A stretch of 64,000 nt of DNA from Pelecanus crispus (taxonomy: Eukaryota; Chordata; Aves; Pelecaniformes; Pelecanidae). The position numbers were made by a program, and so were the translations under genes. This document shows, piece by piece, positions 1 through 12,720 of the stretch; the stretch's first letter is position 1, and each line of letters starts with the position of its first letter. The notes under the pieces are model-generated. The model saw nothing but the letters and a program-made list of their open reading frames with translations, was not told the origin of the DNA and made no database searches. The stretch lies in assembly GCF_030463565.1 (NCBI RefSeq), contig NC_134643.1, positions 122,246,309-122,310,308 on the forward strand, read 5' to 3'.

Positions 1-680
1 GCCAGTTGTCCTCTGCTGCCAGCTGCCCAGTCAGGGGAAGCATACAGCCCTCCCGGGGGGATGTTTGGGTAGAGGTGTCTGGCACGCAGCTTTTTCTCCT
101 GTTAAGGATGTCATTATTTAAGAAGATTGGGCTGGTTTCCAAGAAGTTGCCAGAACAGAAATGTATCACCGAATTTTCCAGTTTGACTCGTGGATAGCTC
201 GAACATCTCCCACTGCATATAGCAAAGTATCCAAAAGTGGTAATAAATGTCACTCACCCTAATCTGTGAAGATGAAAATGCCTGCAAATTTTACTGGTGG
301 GCAGTACCGCTTTCTTTCTGACCTGGGACGCAGTATTGCCGAGGAGGAGGAGGAGGAAAGGCAAGTTTTGCAGCTCTGGCTGCAGAGGAGCTGGGTGTTT
401 TTCCGAAGCCGGAGGCAAGTTCCTTTGTGTGTGTTGGGATTTCTCCAGCAGGTGGAGATCTCAAAACAGTATTGTGCGCTGAACGAGAATACTTTCCAAA
501 ACAAAGCAAAACTGAAAAATTCTGGTAATTCTGGCAATAAAAAGTTTAAAGAAGGTGGCTAAGAAAAAAGCACCCACAGAAGCTGTCATCTTTGCAACAG
601 CTACCTAAGCATTCCCTTCCTAGGCAAGTGATGGCATACCTTTTGCTAGAAGAGAGATACATTGTGTGGAGGAATGAATC

Positions 681-706
681 TTTTTTTTTCTTTTTTTTTT
701 TTTTTT
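681..706 (+). repeat. Poly(T) tract
   Basis: 26 bp of T with a single C. There is no adjacent retroelement sequence, so it is simple slippage rather than an element tail. Confidence 0.9.
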
Positions 707-779
707 CCATAGGGTGTAGTGGGCTAATGGAAGCATATAATTACCGTGTTAGTATTAGGGAGCAATATAGCTGCAATAA

Positions 780-1190
780 ATTAAGACTGCTTTGCAATTA
801 GAATGATGAACACAGCTGTGGAGACAAATGGCATATGTGCTAATTAAATAATTTGTCACTTGACTGTTAAGCAAACAATACAGCCTCTTTACATTACAAA
901 CTACCATCTCTAGGATGGCGTGATGGCCTATTAACGAAATGGAACGAACAGATTGCATTGCCTTGTTTGGCTGATAGCGACTGCAAACGCGGGGTAAAGG
1001 TGGCGTATTTAAGAAACTAACATTAGTTTTTAAAATATCTCTGACTTTTATGTTAGACAGCAGCAGAGTTCCTGGAAATAACCCTGTTAATGCACATATA
1101 GCTACAGTACCTAATGATTCATTATCAGCAAGCACTGGCCTTTTGTTTCACATTAAATGAACTGGGCATTCGCCATCCAGTGAATGTCAG
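780..1190. promoter_or_regulatory. Candidate enhancer with paired E-boxes and homeodomain cores
   Basis: Palindromic CACAGCTGTG (811-820) and CATATG (832-837), the two E-box types preferred by neural bHLH factors, sit directly before TAATTAAATAATT (841-853). AACAATA (about 884) and several further TTAA/TAAT cores follow. The sequence is single-copy and AT-rich. The motifs are seen; enhancer function is inference. Confidence 0.35.
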
Positions 1191-1847
1191 CTAATAGTAG
1201 AAAGTAATGACAGGATGTGGTTGTATGAGCCCCTTTCATCCCAGGAGCTCTCAAAAGCCATTTGCAAATGTTTATAGGGGCAGGGTTTCAAAAGCGGTTC
1301 TGCGTGTACCAGCCCTCCAAGTGGGCGAGCGAACCCGCACCGGGCACATCCAGGAGGAATGACTCCATCCTCCGGGATGCCAGCTCCCACTCCCACAAAG
1401 AGAGAAAGAGACGCTTTAATTTGCCTTTCCACCTGTCCTGGCATCCTTGTGTCCTGATGCCACAGCACCATTTTTGCCCATGCTCCTGGGAGAGATTTGC
1501 TTTCCATTCTTTCCCCCTTCTATAAAAACCTGGCATCCCAGACCGGGAGATTTTCAGCCACGCGCTGAAGCGCATCTCCCCTGCCACGCAGGCCAGCGAG
1601 CTCACAGTAAATCAGTTTCTTGCTGTTTATGCCGGCTCTCTATAAAACAGCAAGTCAGGGTCAACGGCCTGGCACCATTTCCGAGGGCGCAGCGGCTCGG
1701 CCGCTCAGCCAGGTTTGGGAGGGTGAGGGTGTTGGGCAGCCCCTCCTGCAGGCAGGTGATGCAACTCCCTCCATGGCTCCTGCCCCCGCATGCGGCTGCT
1801 GTCACCCTGTGTAATACAGATGCATGATAAACTGGAATTAAAGTAGC

Positions 1848-1935
1848 ATTTAAAAAAATAATTAAATAAATAATAATTAAAAAATGTTATCATTAAAAAA
1901 TAAGTAAGTCAAGCAATCAATAAATACATGATGAC
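1848..1935. repeat. AT-rich low-complexity tract
   Basis: TAATTAAATAAATAATAAT-type sequence with almost no G/C. Similar sequence recurs at 2,401-2,490. Confidence 0.8.
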
Positions 1936-2400
1936 CAAGGCAACAAAACTGCAACCACCACCTCTCTAGCAGGGCTCTCCTCCTTGGAGGAGAAGTGAAT
2001 GGCCCGCACATAACAGATGTTTCCCATGTCCCTGAAAGCTGTACTCAAAAGTGCTTAGTTACTATGGTGCTAGAGGTGGTATTACAATTTACACAGACTA
2101 AAAACAGCGATCTGTGAAAGTGGGCAACTTCATTTGTCTTTGAAAGCCCCCGAGTAGCTCAGTATCCGCACGTTCCTCCTTTCAAGCAGAAATGCTTCTG
2201 CTATGGAGATTTTGGGTTCATGCAATTGCATATTGTTTTACTGACACACTGTAAAACAAACGGGGCTTGCTCAACATCCACTGTGAAAACTGACCCAAAA
2301 TCAAGATCAAGAAAAAAAACAAGGAAGACACCAAGGTCCCAGGAGAGCTAAATGCCCAAAGAGGGGAAACCAGTCTTATTTAAAAGACCTCTACAGGAGA

Positions 2401-2490
2401 AAAATTACATAGAATGATTATAGAATTATAATAATAATTATAATAATTATATAAATATTTCTATTATACAATATATCATTTAAAAAAATC
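2401..2490. repeat. AT-rich low-complexity tract
   Basis: ATAATAATTATAATAATTAT-type sequence, partly self-complementary, could extrude hairpins. No element boundary is visible. Confidence 0.8.
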
Positions 2491-4829
2491 AACATTCAGG
2501 GACAAAATCCCCAAAATGGAGTTTTTGCACAGGGAGTGTTTTTCTGGCACGTGAATTATTTACTAGGGCATCTGGTGTAGAAACCTTTGGTGTGCAAGCT
2601 CCCCCTCGCTCGTGTTGTCCTGCTGCGGAGGCCAAGCCCCGGGGCCGCCCACCTTGCCATGCCAGGAGACGCCAGCTGCTGAACCAGCTTTGGGCTTGGT
2701 GCTCATCGCTCACCTAGCATGCTGTTGTTTATAAGATGGGAAGTGGAGAGATGAAGTCGGAAGCCAAACTGACCCCCTGCATCACCTCTTCTTCTGAGGG
2801 GGAAGCACAGTGAGTTTGGGAGCTGTTCTCTAAAGACGGACGTGGAGACTGGACATGACTTTTTAAAATAAGGACAAAAAGATGCAATAGTTTTACCTGT
2901 TTGTCCTCTGACGGGATTTGGTGCTACCAGTATTTTAGGAACAGACAAAAAAATCAGCAAGATTTGTTTGTTTATTCTGCTACTCTGTAGTACAGTGTAC
3001 CACCAACTACATCTCATTTTACAATATACCTGCAGGAATTTCATTATGTCAGCAAAGGTTCAATGCTAAGATTTCTGGGTAGAAAAACCCACAAGTTCAC
3101 TATGTTTCTCCTGTGTGGTTCATTTTTTTGTTTGTTCTTCAGCCAATTGCAACAGGTGAGCGTACCCTTGTAGTGCCTTCCTGCTTATGTGAAAATTGTA
3201 AATAATAAAATAATGTGAGTGCTGGTGGAAGCATAATAAGCAACATCACCACCAAGGTTTACGTAGAAGTCCCCTGTGACATTTAAATGCATCAGTATTT
3301 GGGACTTGCCTGCTGCTGGCTTGCAGGGCGTGAGGCTGGGCTCGGACAGTTCAGCTGGTGGGGGCACAAATCGTACCAGTTTTTCTAGGTTGGGTAGAGA
3401 GAGACTTGCAATCCTGCCATCAGTAGTCTGCTTTACTTCTTCATCTGGGGTAAAGCCACGGAGCTTGATTCAACTCAGTGAAGCTCTCCTGGGTCTCAGA
3501 ACTGCAGGACTGTTTTCGCTGCCTCCCATCACCTTTGGGGTTGGCAAGATCAAAGCTAGCCGTGCTTGTTTCTTCCTGCTCCTGACACGGGAACATGGGC
3601 ACCGCTGCAGGAACAGCACGAGCTGCGCTTGCACCAGCTTCTCTGAGGAAGGAAATGCATGAAAAGCAAAAAGAAAAAGAAACACTACACCTTGGCTTGC
3701 AAGATATTTTAATACTCGTCCTGTGACACACAGCATCAAATCTGTGTATTACCACAGGGCAGAGACCAAGGAAGAGATGGGAACTAGTGTTATTCCTCAG
3801 ATCAGGGACTGGCCACGACATTTCTCCAAAGCAGATGCCTGGCCTCTCTGCTGCTGGCATCGCTGGTTCCCTGAGAAGGTGACAGGGATTTCACCCTCCC
3901 AAATAACCCTGGCCAGTCCCAGAGCCCATGGCATCAGCCAGGGCAAGGGGGCCAGGTGGTTCTATGCGCTGCTGGCATCAGGAGAGCAGAAGTTTTAAGC
4001 ACTTGGGACCCATTTTGGAAAACCACTCCTGAGACAGCAGCAGAAACAGTGGCATGCAATGCGCTGTGGTGCCAGCTCAGGCTTTAGCTTGTGACGTACA
4101 GGTTTTAGGCTGTGCCGTTTGCTCTAAAACAACAGGTCAAAGTTTCCCCCCTGGCCCAATGTTTAATATTTTCTGCATCGCTAACCACAGCTGGCCATTT
4201 TTCTAGTGGCATTAATTATCATTTAGAGTGTTCTTTCTAACCACCAAGCCCATGTCTGTGCACTTTCACCCCCTCTGTCTTCTGCAGCCCAGAGCCGTGC
4301 ATGCTGGGCTGTGGGAAGTCCTAGGTACACCCAGTGGAGATGCTCACGGGCTGAAGTTTCTCAGGTGCGACACTGGAGTAAAAGCAGCGTATTAGCAAAA
4401 TTTCTCTTAAAATTTTATTTCAGAGGGAAAGATTACAAGAGAAGTAGAGCAATTACATACACATGTACATAAAATGCCATCTATTTATTGTATATGTCTA
4501 CTCTACCACAGTTTTTTATATGGTCTCCAAGTAAGGTAGAGAGCAAAATCCTGGCTGTAAGGGCATCTGTGGTAAAATTCCCGCTGACTTACATAAAACC
4601 ATTTCACCCACTGTTTCCACTGGGAGTCACACTGCCTATTCACAGTGTAGCTGGAGAAAACAAGAGTATTTACACCATCTGGGGACAGCAAATCAGGCTT
4701 GCTACCTAGCTGGGTGGCTCTCCTGAGCGCCCCGCAGAAGCAGAAGGAGAGAGGGGCCGGCGGCCGGCACGGTGGCTGGGACCGCGCACGCAGAGGGGGA
4801 AAGTAGCCCTTATAAAGACATTTTCTGAT

Positions 4830-5130
4830 GATTATTTTGGGAAACCTTCTGGTAATCCCCAGTCAATCTGCATGCTAATAGAGGTCATTTACCAAAGCAG
4901 AATACTGGGGAAAGCTTTGCATAATAAGAACGTTAGTTTGATTTGATACTAAAACTTTTCAACTGTTCAATCAAAGCCAAAGCTGAAATTCTGGGGGAAA
5001 AAAAATGGTATTGAAAGCAGAAGTGAATCTGGACACAGTTTAAGCGAGCTCTTTTTGATCAATTAGACCTTTCTGTGATGTCATCTTTATTACCTATTCT
5101 AATGAGATGGGTGTTGTAAAAAGGATTGGG
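4830..5130. promoter_or_regulatory. Candidate enhancer with POU, TCF and homeodomain cores
   Basis: Octamer-like ATGCTAAT (4,872-4,879) and TTTGCATAAT (4,916-4,925) are followed by ATCAAAG (4,970-4,976) and TGATCAATTAG (about 5,056-5,066). The block is AT-rich, single-copy and free of simple repeats except an 8-9 A run near 5,000. Regulatory role is inferred from motif density. Confidence 0.3.
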
Positions 5131-5903
5131 GAGTGAAATCCATTGATAATCTCCTTAGCACTGTGGATAATATACAAGGTTTCTCCCCCACATTGAGAGC
5201 TCTAAGCTGTTCTAATACACTTTAAGACTTCTCAGTATCTCCCTATTCTTAAAGGAAGATGATTTTCCTTTTTATGACAGGGTGTAGATTTGTTCACTCT
5301 CTCTGAATAATTCGGTTAGAGATTTACAGCTGCACGTAGTCATTTTTATTCACTGCTGTACTTTTTGTGCACAAAAGCCATGGTTTAACCCCAGATAAAT
5401 ACTATCTGCTGCAGGGCTTTTTGAGTGTACTAAAGACGTAGAAGATAGTGCAGCTGCAAACTTCCTTCTCAAGCCTCAGAGCTATATTAAACTAATGTAA
5501 GTACCTAGGCAAATACGCTGAATCTCTTCTGCAGAGGAGCATTTAGAAGGAGAATGGAAATTCTGGTGAAGTATTTGCACAGCACTTCCTCGGTTTAAAA
5601 CAAGTGTTCAAGATTATAATCAGGTTGTGCTAGCCACCACTCAGATCTCTCTCTAGTTTGAAAGATGCATAACGAAGTGATAAAAAAACATTAAAAGAAG
5701 CAAATTCATGACACTTGGATTGGGTTGTCTTTACCCTTCGTGTTGACATCAGACCTTCCTGTGTGTCAACAGGAAAGAGAAACCTAGCAGGTTTTCCAAA
5801 CCATCCAGAAAATGTCAAGCAAAATAATACAGGCTGGTAAGAAATAAAGAGAAGTAACTTTCCAAACTACTGAAGTACAATTAAATTGATTACTTGGACA
5901 ACT

Positions 5904-6213
5904 TTAAGAAAGAAAGGAATCAAGAAAGAAAGAGACAGCAAGAGAAAGAGAAAGAGAGAAGAGAAAAAAGAGACAGAAAAAGACAGAAAGAAAGAGAGAA
6001 AGAGAGAAGGAAAGAAAGAAAGAGAAAAAGAAAAACAGAAAGAGAAAAAAGAAAGAAAGAGCAAGGAAGAAAGGAAAAAGAAAGTGAGAAAGTGAAAAAG
6101 CAAGAGACGGAGAAAGAAACAAAGAAAAAGAAAGAAAAGCAAAAAAGAAAGCAAGAAAGAGAAAGAGAGAAAGAAAGCAAGAAAGCAAGGAAGGAAGGAA
6201 GGAAGGAAGGAAA
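5904..6213 (+). repeat. GAAA/GGAA purine-rich microsatellite tract
   Basis: About 310 bp of imperfect GAAA, GAGA and CAAGAAA units, almost pyrimidine-free, end in a clean (GGAA)n block at 6,189-6,213. The interruptions suggest an old, decaying array. Open frames across it are repeat artefacts. Confidence 0.92.
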
Positions 6214-6838
6214 TGACTGGTACAGTTCCAAAACAAATTTGTGAAAATAATGCTTTTCCCTTCTGCTCTCTTAGGAAAGGTTTCTCCTTGTATTTCAGGA
6301 CTGCAGGACTGCCTGTTCTGGTAGAGAGGAATTGATATGCTTCTGATAACAATCAGCGTAGCACACACTCCCTCTCTCCCTTTTATCATCCCCGTGTGTG
6401 TATGTACAGAGGTTTCAGCTTATGTGGTACATATAGCCTTTATATAAGCTTTTAATGTTAACTATTCTTGCATCTCCTCTGCACTCCTCCATGTCAGTTT
6501 GTTGCACAATTTTTGCAGTTTTGAACTTTGGGGAAAGTCCACATCCACTTTCTTTGAAACCTTTCTGGAAATAACAAAAGGAAATCTTGTTTAAGAAAAA
6601 CTTCCTGCCTTATGAAATTTAAGCCTCAGACTTGCAAAGATGCAGGCACGTGCTCCCATCCTGCAAGTCCTGCGTACAGGCCCATTGGCTTGCGTAACTG
6701 GAAATCAAAATGATGGATGTATGATGGGCAACCAGCAGTTGCTGGGATTGGGAATGGGCACTTGCCTGTGCAGAGAGCATTTGAGATACTAGGGGGTGTC
6801 TTCCAGAAAGAAACTACAGATGATTCAAGAGATAATGA

Positions 6839-6853
6839 AAAAAAAAAAAAAAA
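6839..6853 (+). repeat. Poly(A) tract
   Basis: About 15 A followed by AGATAATACAGAAAAAATCC and a TTTGTTTG stretch. No retroelement body is recognised upstream. Confidence 0.8.
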
Positions 6854-9800
6854 GATAATACAGAAAAAATCCAAAGATAATACAAGAGGATTTTTTGTTT
6901 GTTTGTTTCTGAGCTTACAGTCTCCTCCCTTTTGACACAAATAGTTTTCTTTCCAAAGGGAAAGAATTCAAATGTTTCTTAAGAAACAGGAATAAAGAAA
7001 TATATGGACTTGGCAAAGAGAAATACAAAGTGAAGTCTTGGTCAATTGTTCTCGCTTTGAGCAGAAGAGATTGTCTCTGCCCACTGAAAGAAACGGAGCA
7101 TGCAGGGAGGGTGCAGCTATGTGCAATATCAAAATATTCCCACTGTTAGCTGTGACTCCCAACAGCCTGTGCTGATTTTAGCATTAAGGACAAAGCCCGT
7201 GTGCAACCACCCCAAAGAAAGAGCCCCTGCAGCAAAGCACCCCGCTCCCCGCTGAGCCGTGGGGTAGAGGGGGACTGTGGGCATCTGCTGCCAAGTGCGG
7301 GACCGAGGCCCTGGGGACCTGGGGCAATAAGTGAGCAGCACATAAAAGGACAGGCCTTGAGGATGCTTGTGGAAGGGGAAGCCAGAGGAGCTGGTGGGAG
7401 GACGGGCAGGTTACGCCTCTCCTTAGTGATGAAGAGAGATATTGGTGGAGAGGCAGGGCAGCTCTGCATGCCGCATTGTCACACATCCATAAAAGTACCT
7501 TGTTCTTTTGCATATTGGTTAGAAAGGAAACTAGAGGAGGGGGAAATATCCTATATCCTATCTCCATCCTATGGAGAGGAGCATTTAAAAGATAAAACAG
7601 GCAAACCATATGGGGGAGAAAACACTGCAAATGACTTCAGAAAGAAGGAGGAGATAGGACGTAATTAGAAGCATTTTTAGAAGCTGGTTGCACAGCTTAC
7701 GTCAGTGAGGGGAGCTACTGAGGAAGGGTACAGCACTGGGAAAGTTCAACAAGATAAAACAGTGATTTTTCCAGACACTTGATATTTTCCCTGAATTTCA
7801 CTCCCTTACTAGGTTTAGCCATGGGTCAGGCTCACATAGCTCTGGTACACCCCTTCAATCTGGAGATCTTCAGGGACTCCAGAGAGGCTGCTTCTCTGTG
7901 TGGAAACCACCCAGCACATCAAGGTGCCATGACAAATAGTGAAACAATGATGAACAAGGAACAGCCTGCAATAAAGCAGAGGGATTTTATGAGAAAAGAG
8001 AGCAAAGGAAACTCAAATGTTATGTCTGGAAGACATGGACAAACATACGTTCAGTTCTTAAAGAGGGTGAATGAAGCCAAACCTGCAAGAAGGCACGTGT
8101 CAGAAGGTGATGCCAGCCAAAAGCAGGAATTGCACATCGTTTCATGATGAGAGGTCTTTAAGAGCTGAATTAGGGGAATGAAAAACTCACATTTCTGAGG
8201 CGGTGTCGTAAAGCCATTCCTATTCACAACTAACCCAACACTATGCAAACCAGCCAGCTGGGGAGATCTCGATCACATCCCTGTGGTAGGTGGCTGCTGA
8301 CACAGCTCAGCTGGGGAGGTGACTCTGCCTGCCCCCTCCCGGCGTGTACCCTCGCACCCTGGGAGGAGACGGATGAGAAGACTGAGCTCTTCTGGCTCAT
8401 CACTGAGAGGAAGCTATCACAACGTGACAGGTCTCATATCTTCTCCCAGACATCGCCTCGGTCCCCGCCTTGGGGAGTCGAGTCCTACATCTCTAGTGAA
8501 AGAGCGGGGACAGCCCGGCCCGGCTCCACGGGGGCTCTCCCCCTGCCACCGCTGCTCCGGCTCCCTCCGGAGAGCGCAGACGCCGAGCCAGGTGGGCTCT
8601 CCCGAGGGCCCGCCATCGCCATCTCATTTGCATCTGGCGTTTGGCAGGGAAGCCGAGCAGCACACGGTGCACAGGGATGACACAATGTCCTGACCCTGTC
8701 TTACACAAATGTCAAGCTGTCCCGGTTTGTACCCCCTGTGGCTTGACGGGACTTGCTTTCCCCCCTCCGGTGGGGCACACGACAGTACTCATGGCTGGAG
8801 ACATCTAACAGGGAGAAATGCAGCTCCTTGGCCAGCCAGATATGGCCATAACCAGGCTGTTTGCTTTTTCTATTCTTGTCCCAGGGGAGCAGCTTCCCCC
8901 TGCCCTCTCTCACCAGTCCTTAGGGTTGGCCAGAGGTGAAGGCCGTGGAGACATCAGCCCTGGGGTAGACACAGCAAAACCAGTGTGGGGTCTGGACCCT
9001 GCTCCCAGCCCCATCACACAGCCTGGGTACATGAGCAAGGGCATGTGGCACTGGAGCGGGGAGGGGGTGTGTCCCCAGTCCCCACGGCCCTGCCATGAGA
9101 CCCCTTCCCTTTGGCTTTGTGTGGGGCCATGTGCTTCGGCTTCCTGCTCGGTCACATAAAAAGGGGTTTTTTTGGATCATTGCAAGGAGAAACAAGTGGG
9201 CCAGCCCAGTGTTTCATTTCTCAAAGGTCTTCACGAGTGGCTCCCAAGAGATTTCTGTGACCAGGCTGGAGTCAAAGGCCATCCTTCCTCTGACAAGACT
9301 GGGATGCTCACCAGTGCCAGCTCCAGTCACCTCCAGCAGCGCTGAGGTGAGACACATCTTTGCTGGTCCCCATTGCCACATCCAGCCCTGCAGCAGAGTC
9401 CCTTCTGTCCGCATGCACCGACTGCCTCGCATCTGCTCGGCCATGCTGCCGGCCCCAGACAATGCTCCCACAGTCGCTCCTCGCCGCATGGGCAACTCGT
9501 GCAAGGGCAGCAAAAGTGCCGATTAATGAAGAGCTGTCAGATGTTGCCAGGGCTCGTGGGCCCAGTCGGTGACCCAACTGTCACCACGGTGGACAGTAAG
9601 ACAAGGCAAGAGCTCTCAATCAGTTTAGGGGCTTAAAAGCAGTGACTCACCAACAGACAACTATTTATTTTTATCGTTGACCAATAATTATGGTATTGTC
9701 TGCCGGATATAAATGCCACACTGTTTCATGACAGTGGCTTTGCCTTGTCCTCTTTCCAGAGGATTTCTATCAAATGAAGAAGACAAATCCAATAGCAAGC

Positions 9801-11460
9801 ATTTCAGGTGACGGGTTTGCACAGTGCGTGAGGCAGCCGCAGAAATAAAACCTGCAGAATGAGCCAAATCCTGAGACGTCCCCCAGCCAGAGTCCCCATG
9901 AGACCAACTCAAGACGCACAGGGCTTTTCAAAGAGGCTGTAGTCTGTGTGGCAAGCATAAAAACTCTGACATCCTCTATATGTTCACTGAGCTGGTGCAG
10001 CCAGGATGAAATTTAGTTGGTGGGAATGATCTCCCATACCTGTAAAATGAGGCGAGAGAAGGAGCCATTTCTATACGCCAAGCAAGCAGCCCCAGAAGGT
10101 CTTCCACAGATGCTCAAACACTCCTGCACTCCAGCAAGGGCTTTGCCTTAGTGGGAATGTGGGGGCTGGGCACCCTCCAGCTGGTCCCAGCAATCTTCAG
10201 CAGGTGTTTTGGAGGTGCCTATGCAGTAAGTGGTCAGTGCTGCTCTTTGAGAAGTTGGCTGACATCTCTGCAAGGAGACCCACTACATCCAGAATAAAGA
10301 ATGGAAGTGATAGAGCAAAAAGCCTGGTAAATCAGGCTCGATTTTTCCTCATTTCATATTAAATATATATTTTGGGTGCAGTGCAGTTTATTTACATGTG
10401 CTTCTTTAATAAATTACACCGCTGGTGATGCTACCGCTCAGGTAGCATCAGGCTACCCACAAGAGGCAATGGGTGGCCACGTGCCAGGTTGTAGAGCTGC
10501 GGCAGGTGGCCCAGAGGGAGTGAGCGCAGGAGCTGGTACGCTCCCTGAGATGTCTCCAGCAGCAGCAGGTGGGAAGGACAGCCGTCTGGGACCATTCAGC
10601 CAGGGCAGCGTGGGGATGTTGACCCTGCTGAAACATCAGCGAGAGGAGCAGTCCTCCCAGGGAGGATGGGAGAGCAGACGGGGATGCTGTAGGCTTTGTG
10701 CTGCCTGCCCCAGGAGCTGCCTTCATCCCTCCGACTCCACTGGCCTGTCCGCAGCCCCTGGGCCATGGAAATCCCCCGTCCACGCCTGGTGTTGCCAACA
10801 GCTGCCTGAGGCCAACCTGCTGGCGGATCCTGGGAAGCGCCATTTCTTTTGGGAACAACCAGATATGAAGGCTCCATTATATGGAAAACACTGATCTCCC
10901 GCATCTGCCAAACCCAACACATTTCCTCCACCTCTCCCCGACACCCCTCCCCACTGTTAGGGACCCTTGTGGCTTTTTCAATAGTTGTTTTCTTTCTGCT
11001 TAAAACAGGGCTGCTTCTCTGCAGGGAGAAAGGCCCTGTTTGTGGGGTGCAGCTGCATTTCAAAGGTACATTGTTGGTGAGTTATGAATTTGCATGCCTT
11101 TACTAATGTGTGAAAACAGGAGAATTCTTTCGCTTTTTAATCGAAATTGATGTTATTCCTCTGCCAGTGGTACCCGAGGAACTGTTTTGTTCCATTTCCT
11201 CTCCTTTCATGCAGCCCTATTTATGTTTAGATCTGGTTTGCTGCCACCAAGAATCATTGTCATTACCACCAGTGTCTAAGGGCCGGCCAAGTCCAGCAGC
11301 TGTGTGTTTAATGCCTACCCTCACTAAGGTTTATTTCCTTGACAACATGGTCTTGTTTGAAGCAACTTTCCTCCCTTTAAGAAGAAAGAAAGAAAGGAAA
11401 AGTCCCTTTCCAGTGTTTCTTTTTATTTTTAAATTTTTTTTCCTTTTTTCTTTTTTCCGT

Positions 11461-11484
11461 CCCCCCCCCCCCCCTTTTTTTTTA
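11461..11484 (+). repeat. C14-T10 homopolymer pair
   Basis: A run of 14 C passes straight into 10 T, preceded by a T-rich stretch (11,416-11,459). Such pyrimidine blocks are prone to slippage and sequencing error. Confidence 0.85.
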
Positions 11485-11689
11485 GCATGGGGACAGGATT
11501 GGGAGTTTTGGGTGTGAATACTGGGGCTACCCCCAGTTATTATTTTGACGGTCCCCATTTCCCCCCACCCGAGAAGTTCGCCCCGCGCCTCGCTCGCCCT
11601 CTGCATTTAAAATGGAATACCTAGGTGGCCAAGCAGGACCCGCTGACCTCTATATCCTGTTCCTTTCTCTGCGCTTTGCTGCCAGTTTC

Positions 11690-12720
11690 CTCGATAAAAG
11701 GCGAGAGTGAGAGATAATTAACAAAAAACATGGCCCCTGGACAATGAAACAACTGGCCTTGGCCAGCCAGAAATTTATCCTGGTTTTCTAGGTGAACTTT
11801 CTCCCATCAATCTTTCCTTTAACCTCCGTGTTAGTGGAAGCAATAGGAACACCCCCTCCCCTCCCCCGAGCAAATGCTTTCTTTTGAGGGGGAACAAAAC
11901 CCGGGATCGGAGAGGGCCGAGGTAAAATCTGGGTGGTATCGTGCTGCCGCACAATGCCCCCACTGTTCCCCGGGCCGGCGCTGGTGTTTTACAACAGGGG
12001 AGGGGAGAGGATGAATGGCCCGATGATGTGAAACAATCCTCCCGATTCAGGGCGACAAACCCATCCTCTGTTCCGCCCGGAGGGGAGCAAAAAAAGGGGA
12101 AAGCGGGCAGGGAAGGAATTAAACCCAAACCCAAACGTCTAAGAAAAATCTTTCCGATCCTGGAAGTGCTTCTGGGAGATGCCGGGGCGAAGCCCGGGAT
12201 ATTATTCCTCCCGCTTTCTGTTATCGACGCAGCTCCAGGGGCCAGCGGAGAAGGGCTGGGGGACCCTTTGTCCGAGGGGAGAAAGTACAATAGCCCCTAA
12301 GTGCCAGCATCTCTTGGGCTGCCCCGCGCTCGCTCCCTCGCGGGAGCCGAAAACCCCGGCAGTCGCGAAAAAAAAATGATTGGCGGTGGGGTTGGGAGCA
12401 CGCGGGACAATGCGGGTCCACTTCAGGTCCCCTTGAGAGGGTATTATGGCGAGGGAAAATATTTGTGCTCTGAAGATGACACTCTCCATTTTGTTAATGG
12501 CTCTCATCCGGCGCTGATAATCACACCCACCGCACTCCTGTCAGTTGTCTGCTGGTTCCCAATTAATGGGGCATGCTCAGAGAAAGCATCCCTTTTTCTG
12601 CAACCAAGACAATTCCATTGTGTTCACCTACTTGAGAAGAGGGAAAGGTGAATATGAGGGCATTCAGCATTGTAAATTACCAATAAAACACAAACTGAAA
12701 GAGCACCCCTCCAATAAATT
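11690..12720. promoter_or_regulatory. Candidate regulatory cluster about 20-21 kb upstream of OLIG2
   Basis: The first part has TAATTA (11,715-11,720), ACAATG (11,741-11,746) and the inverted repeat CTGGCC-TT-GGCCAG (11,753-11,766, NF1-like). CpG-rich sequence lies at 11,880-12,400. The second part (12,440-12,700) has CCATT-TTGTT-AATGG (12,486-12,500), CACACCCACCGCAC (about 12,522), AATTAAT (12,561-12,567), a SOX-type CCATTGTG (12,615-12,622) and ATTGTAAATTACC (about 12,669). No coding signal is seen. Motif content would suit a SOX/homeodomain-driven neural enhancer. Confidence 0.35.

Larger units (their letters stand above)
1..5903. other. Non-coding 5' flank, first segment
   Basis: I see no gene. 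Contents are a poly(T) run, two AT-rich tracts and candidate elements at 780-1,190 and 4,830-5,130. Short frames show no domain, no splice-site support and no codon bias. The stretch 3,180-4,400 is ordinary unique sequence. Confidence 0.6.

Noticed and set aside
5886-6389. Several 100-160 codon frames rich in Lys/Glu or Phe/Ser/Leu
   Set aside because: Translations of the GAAA tract on either strand.
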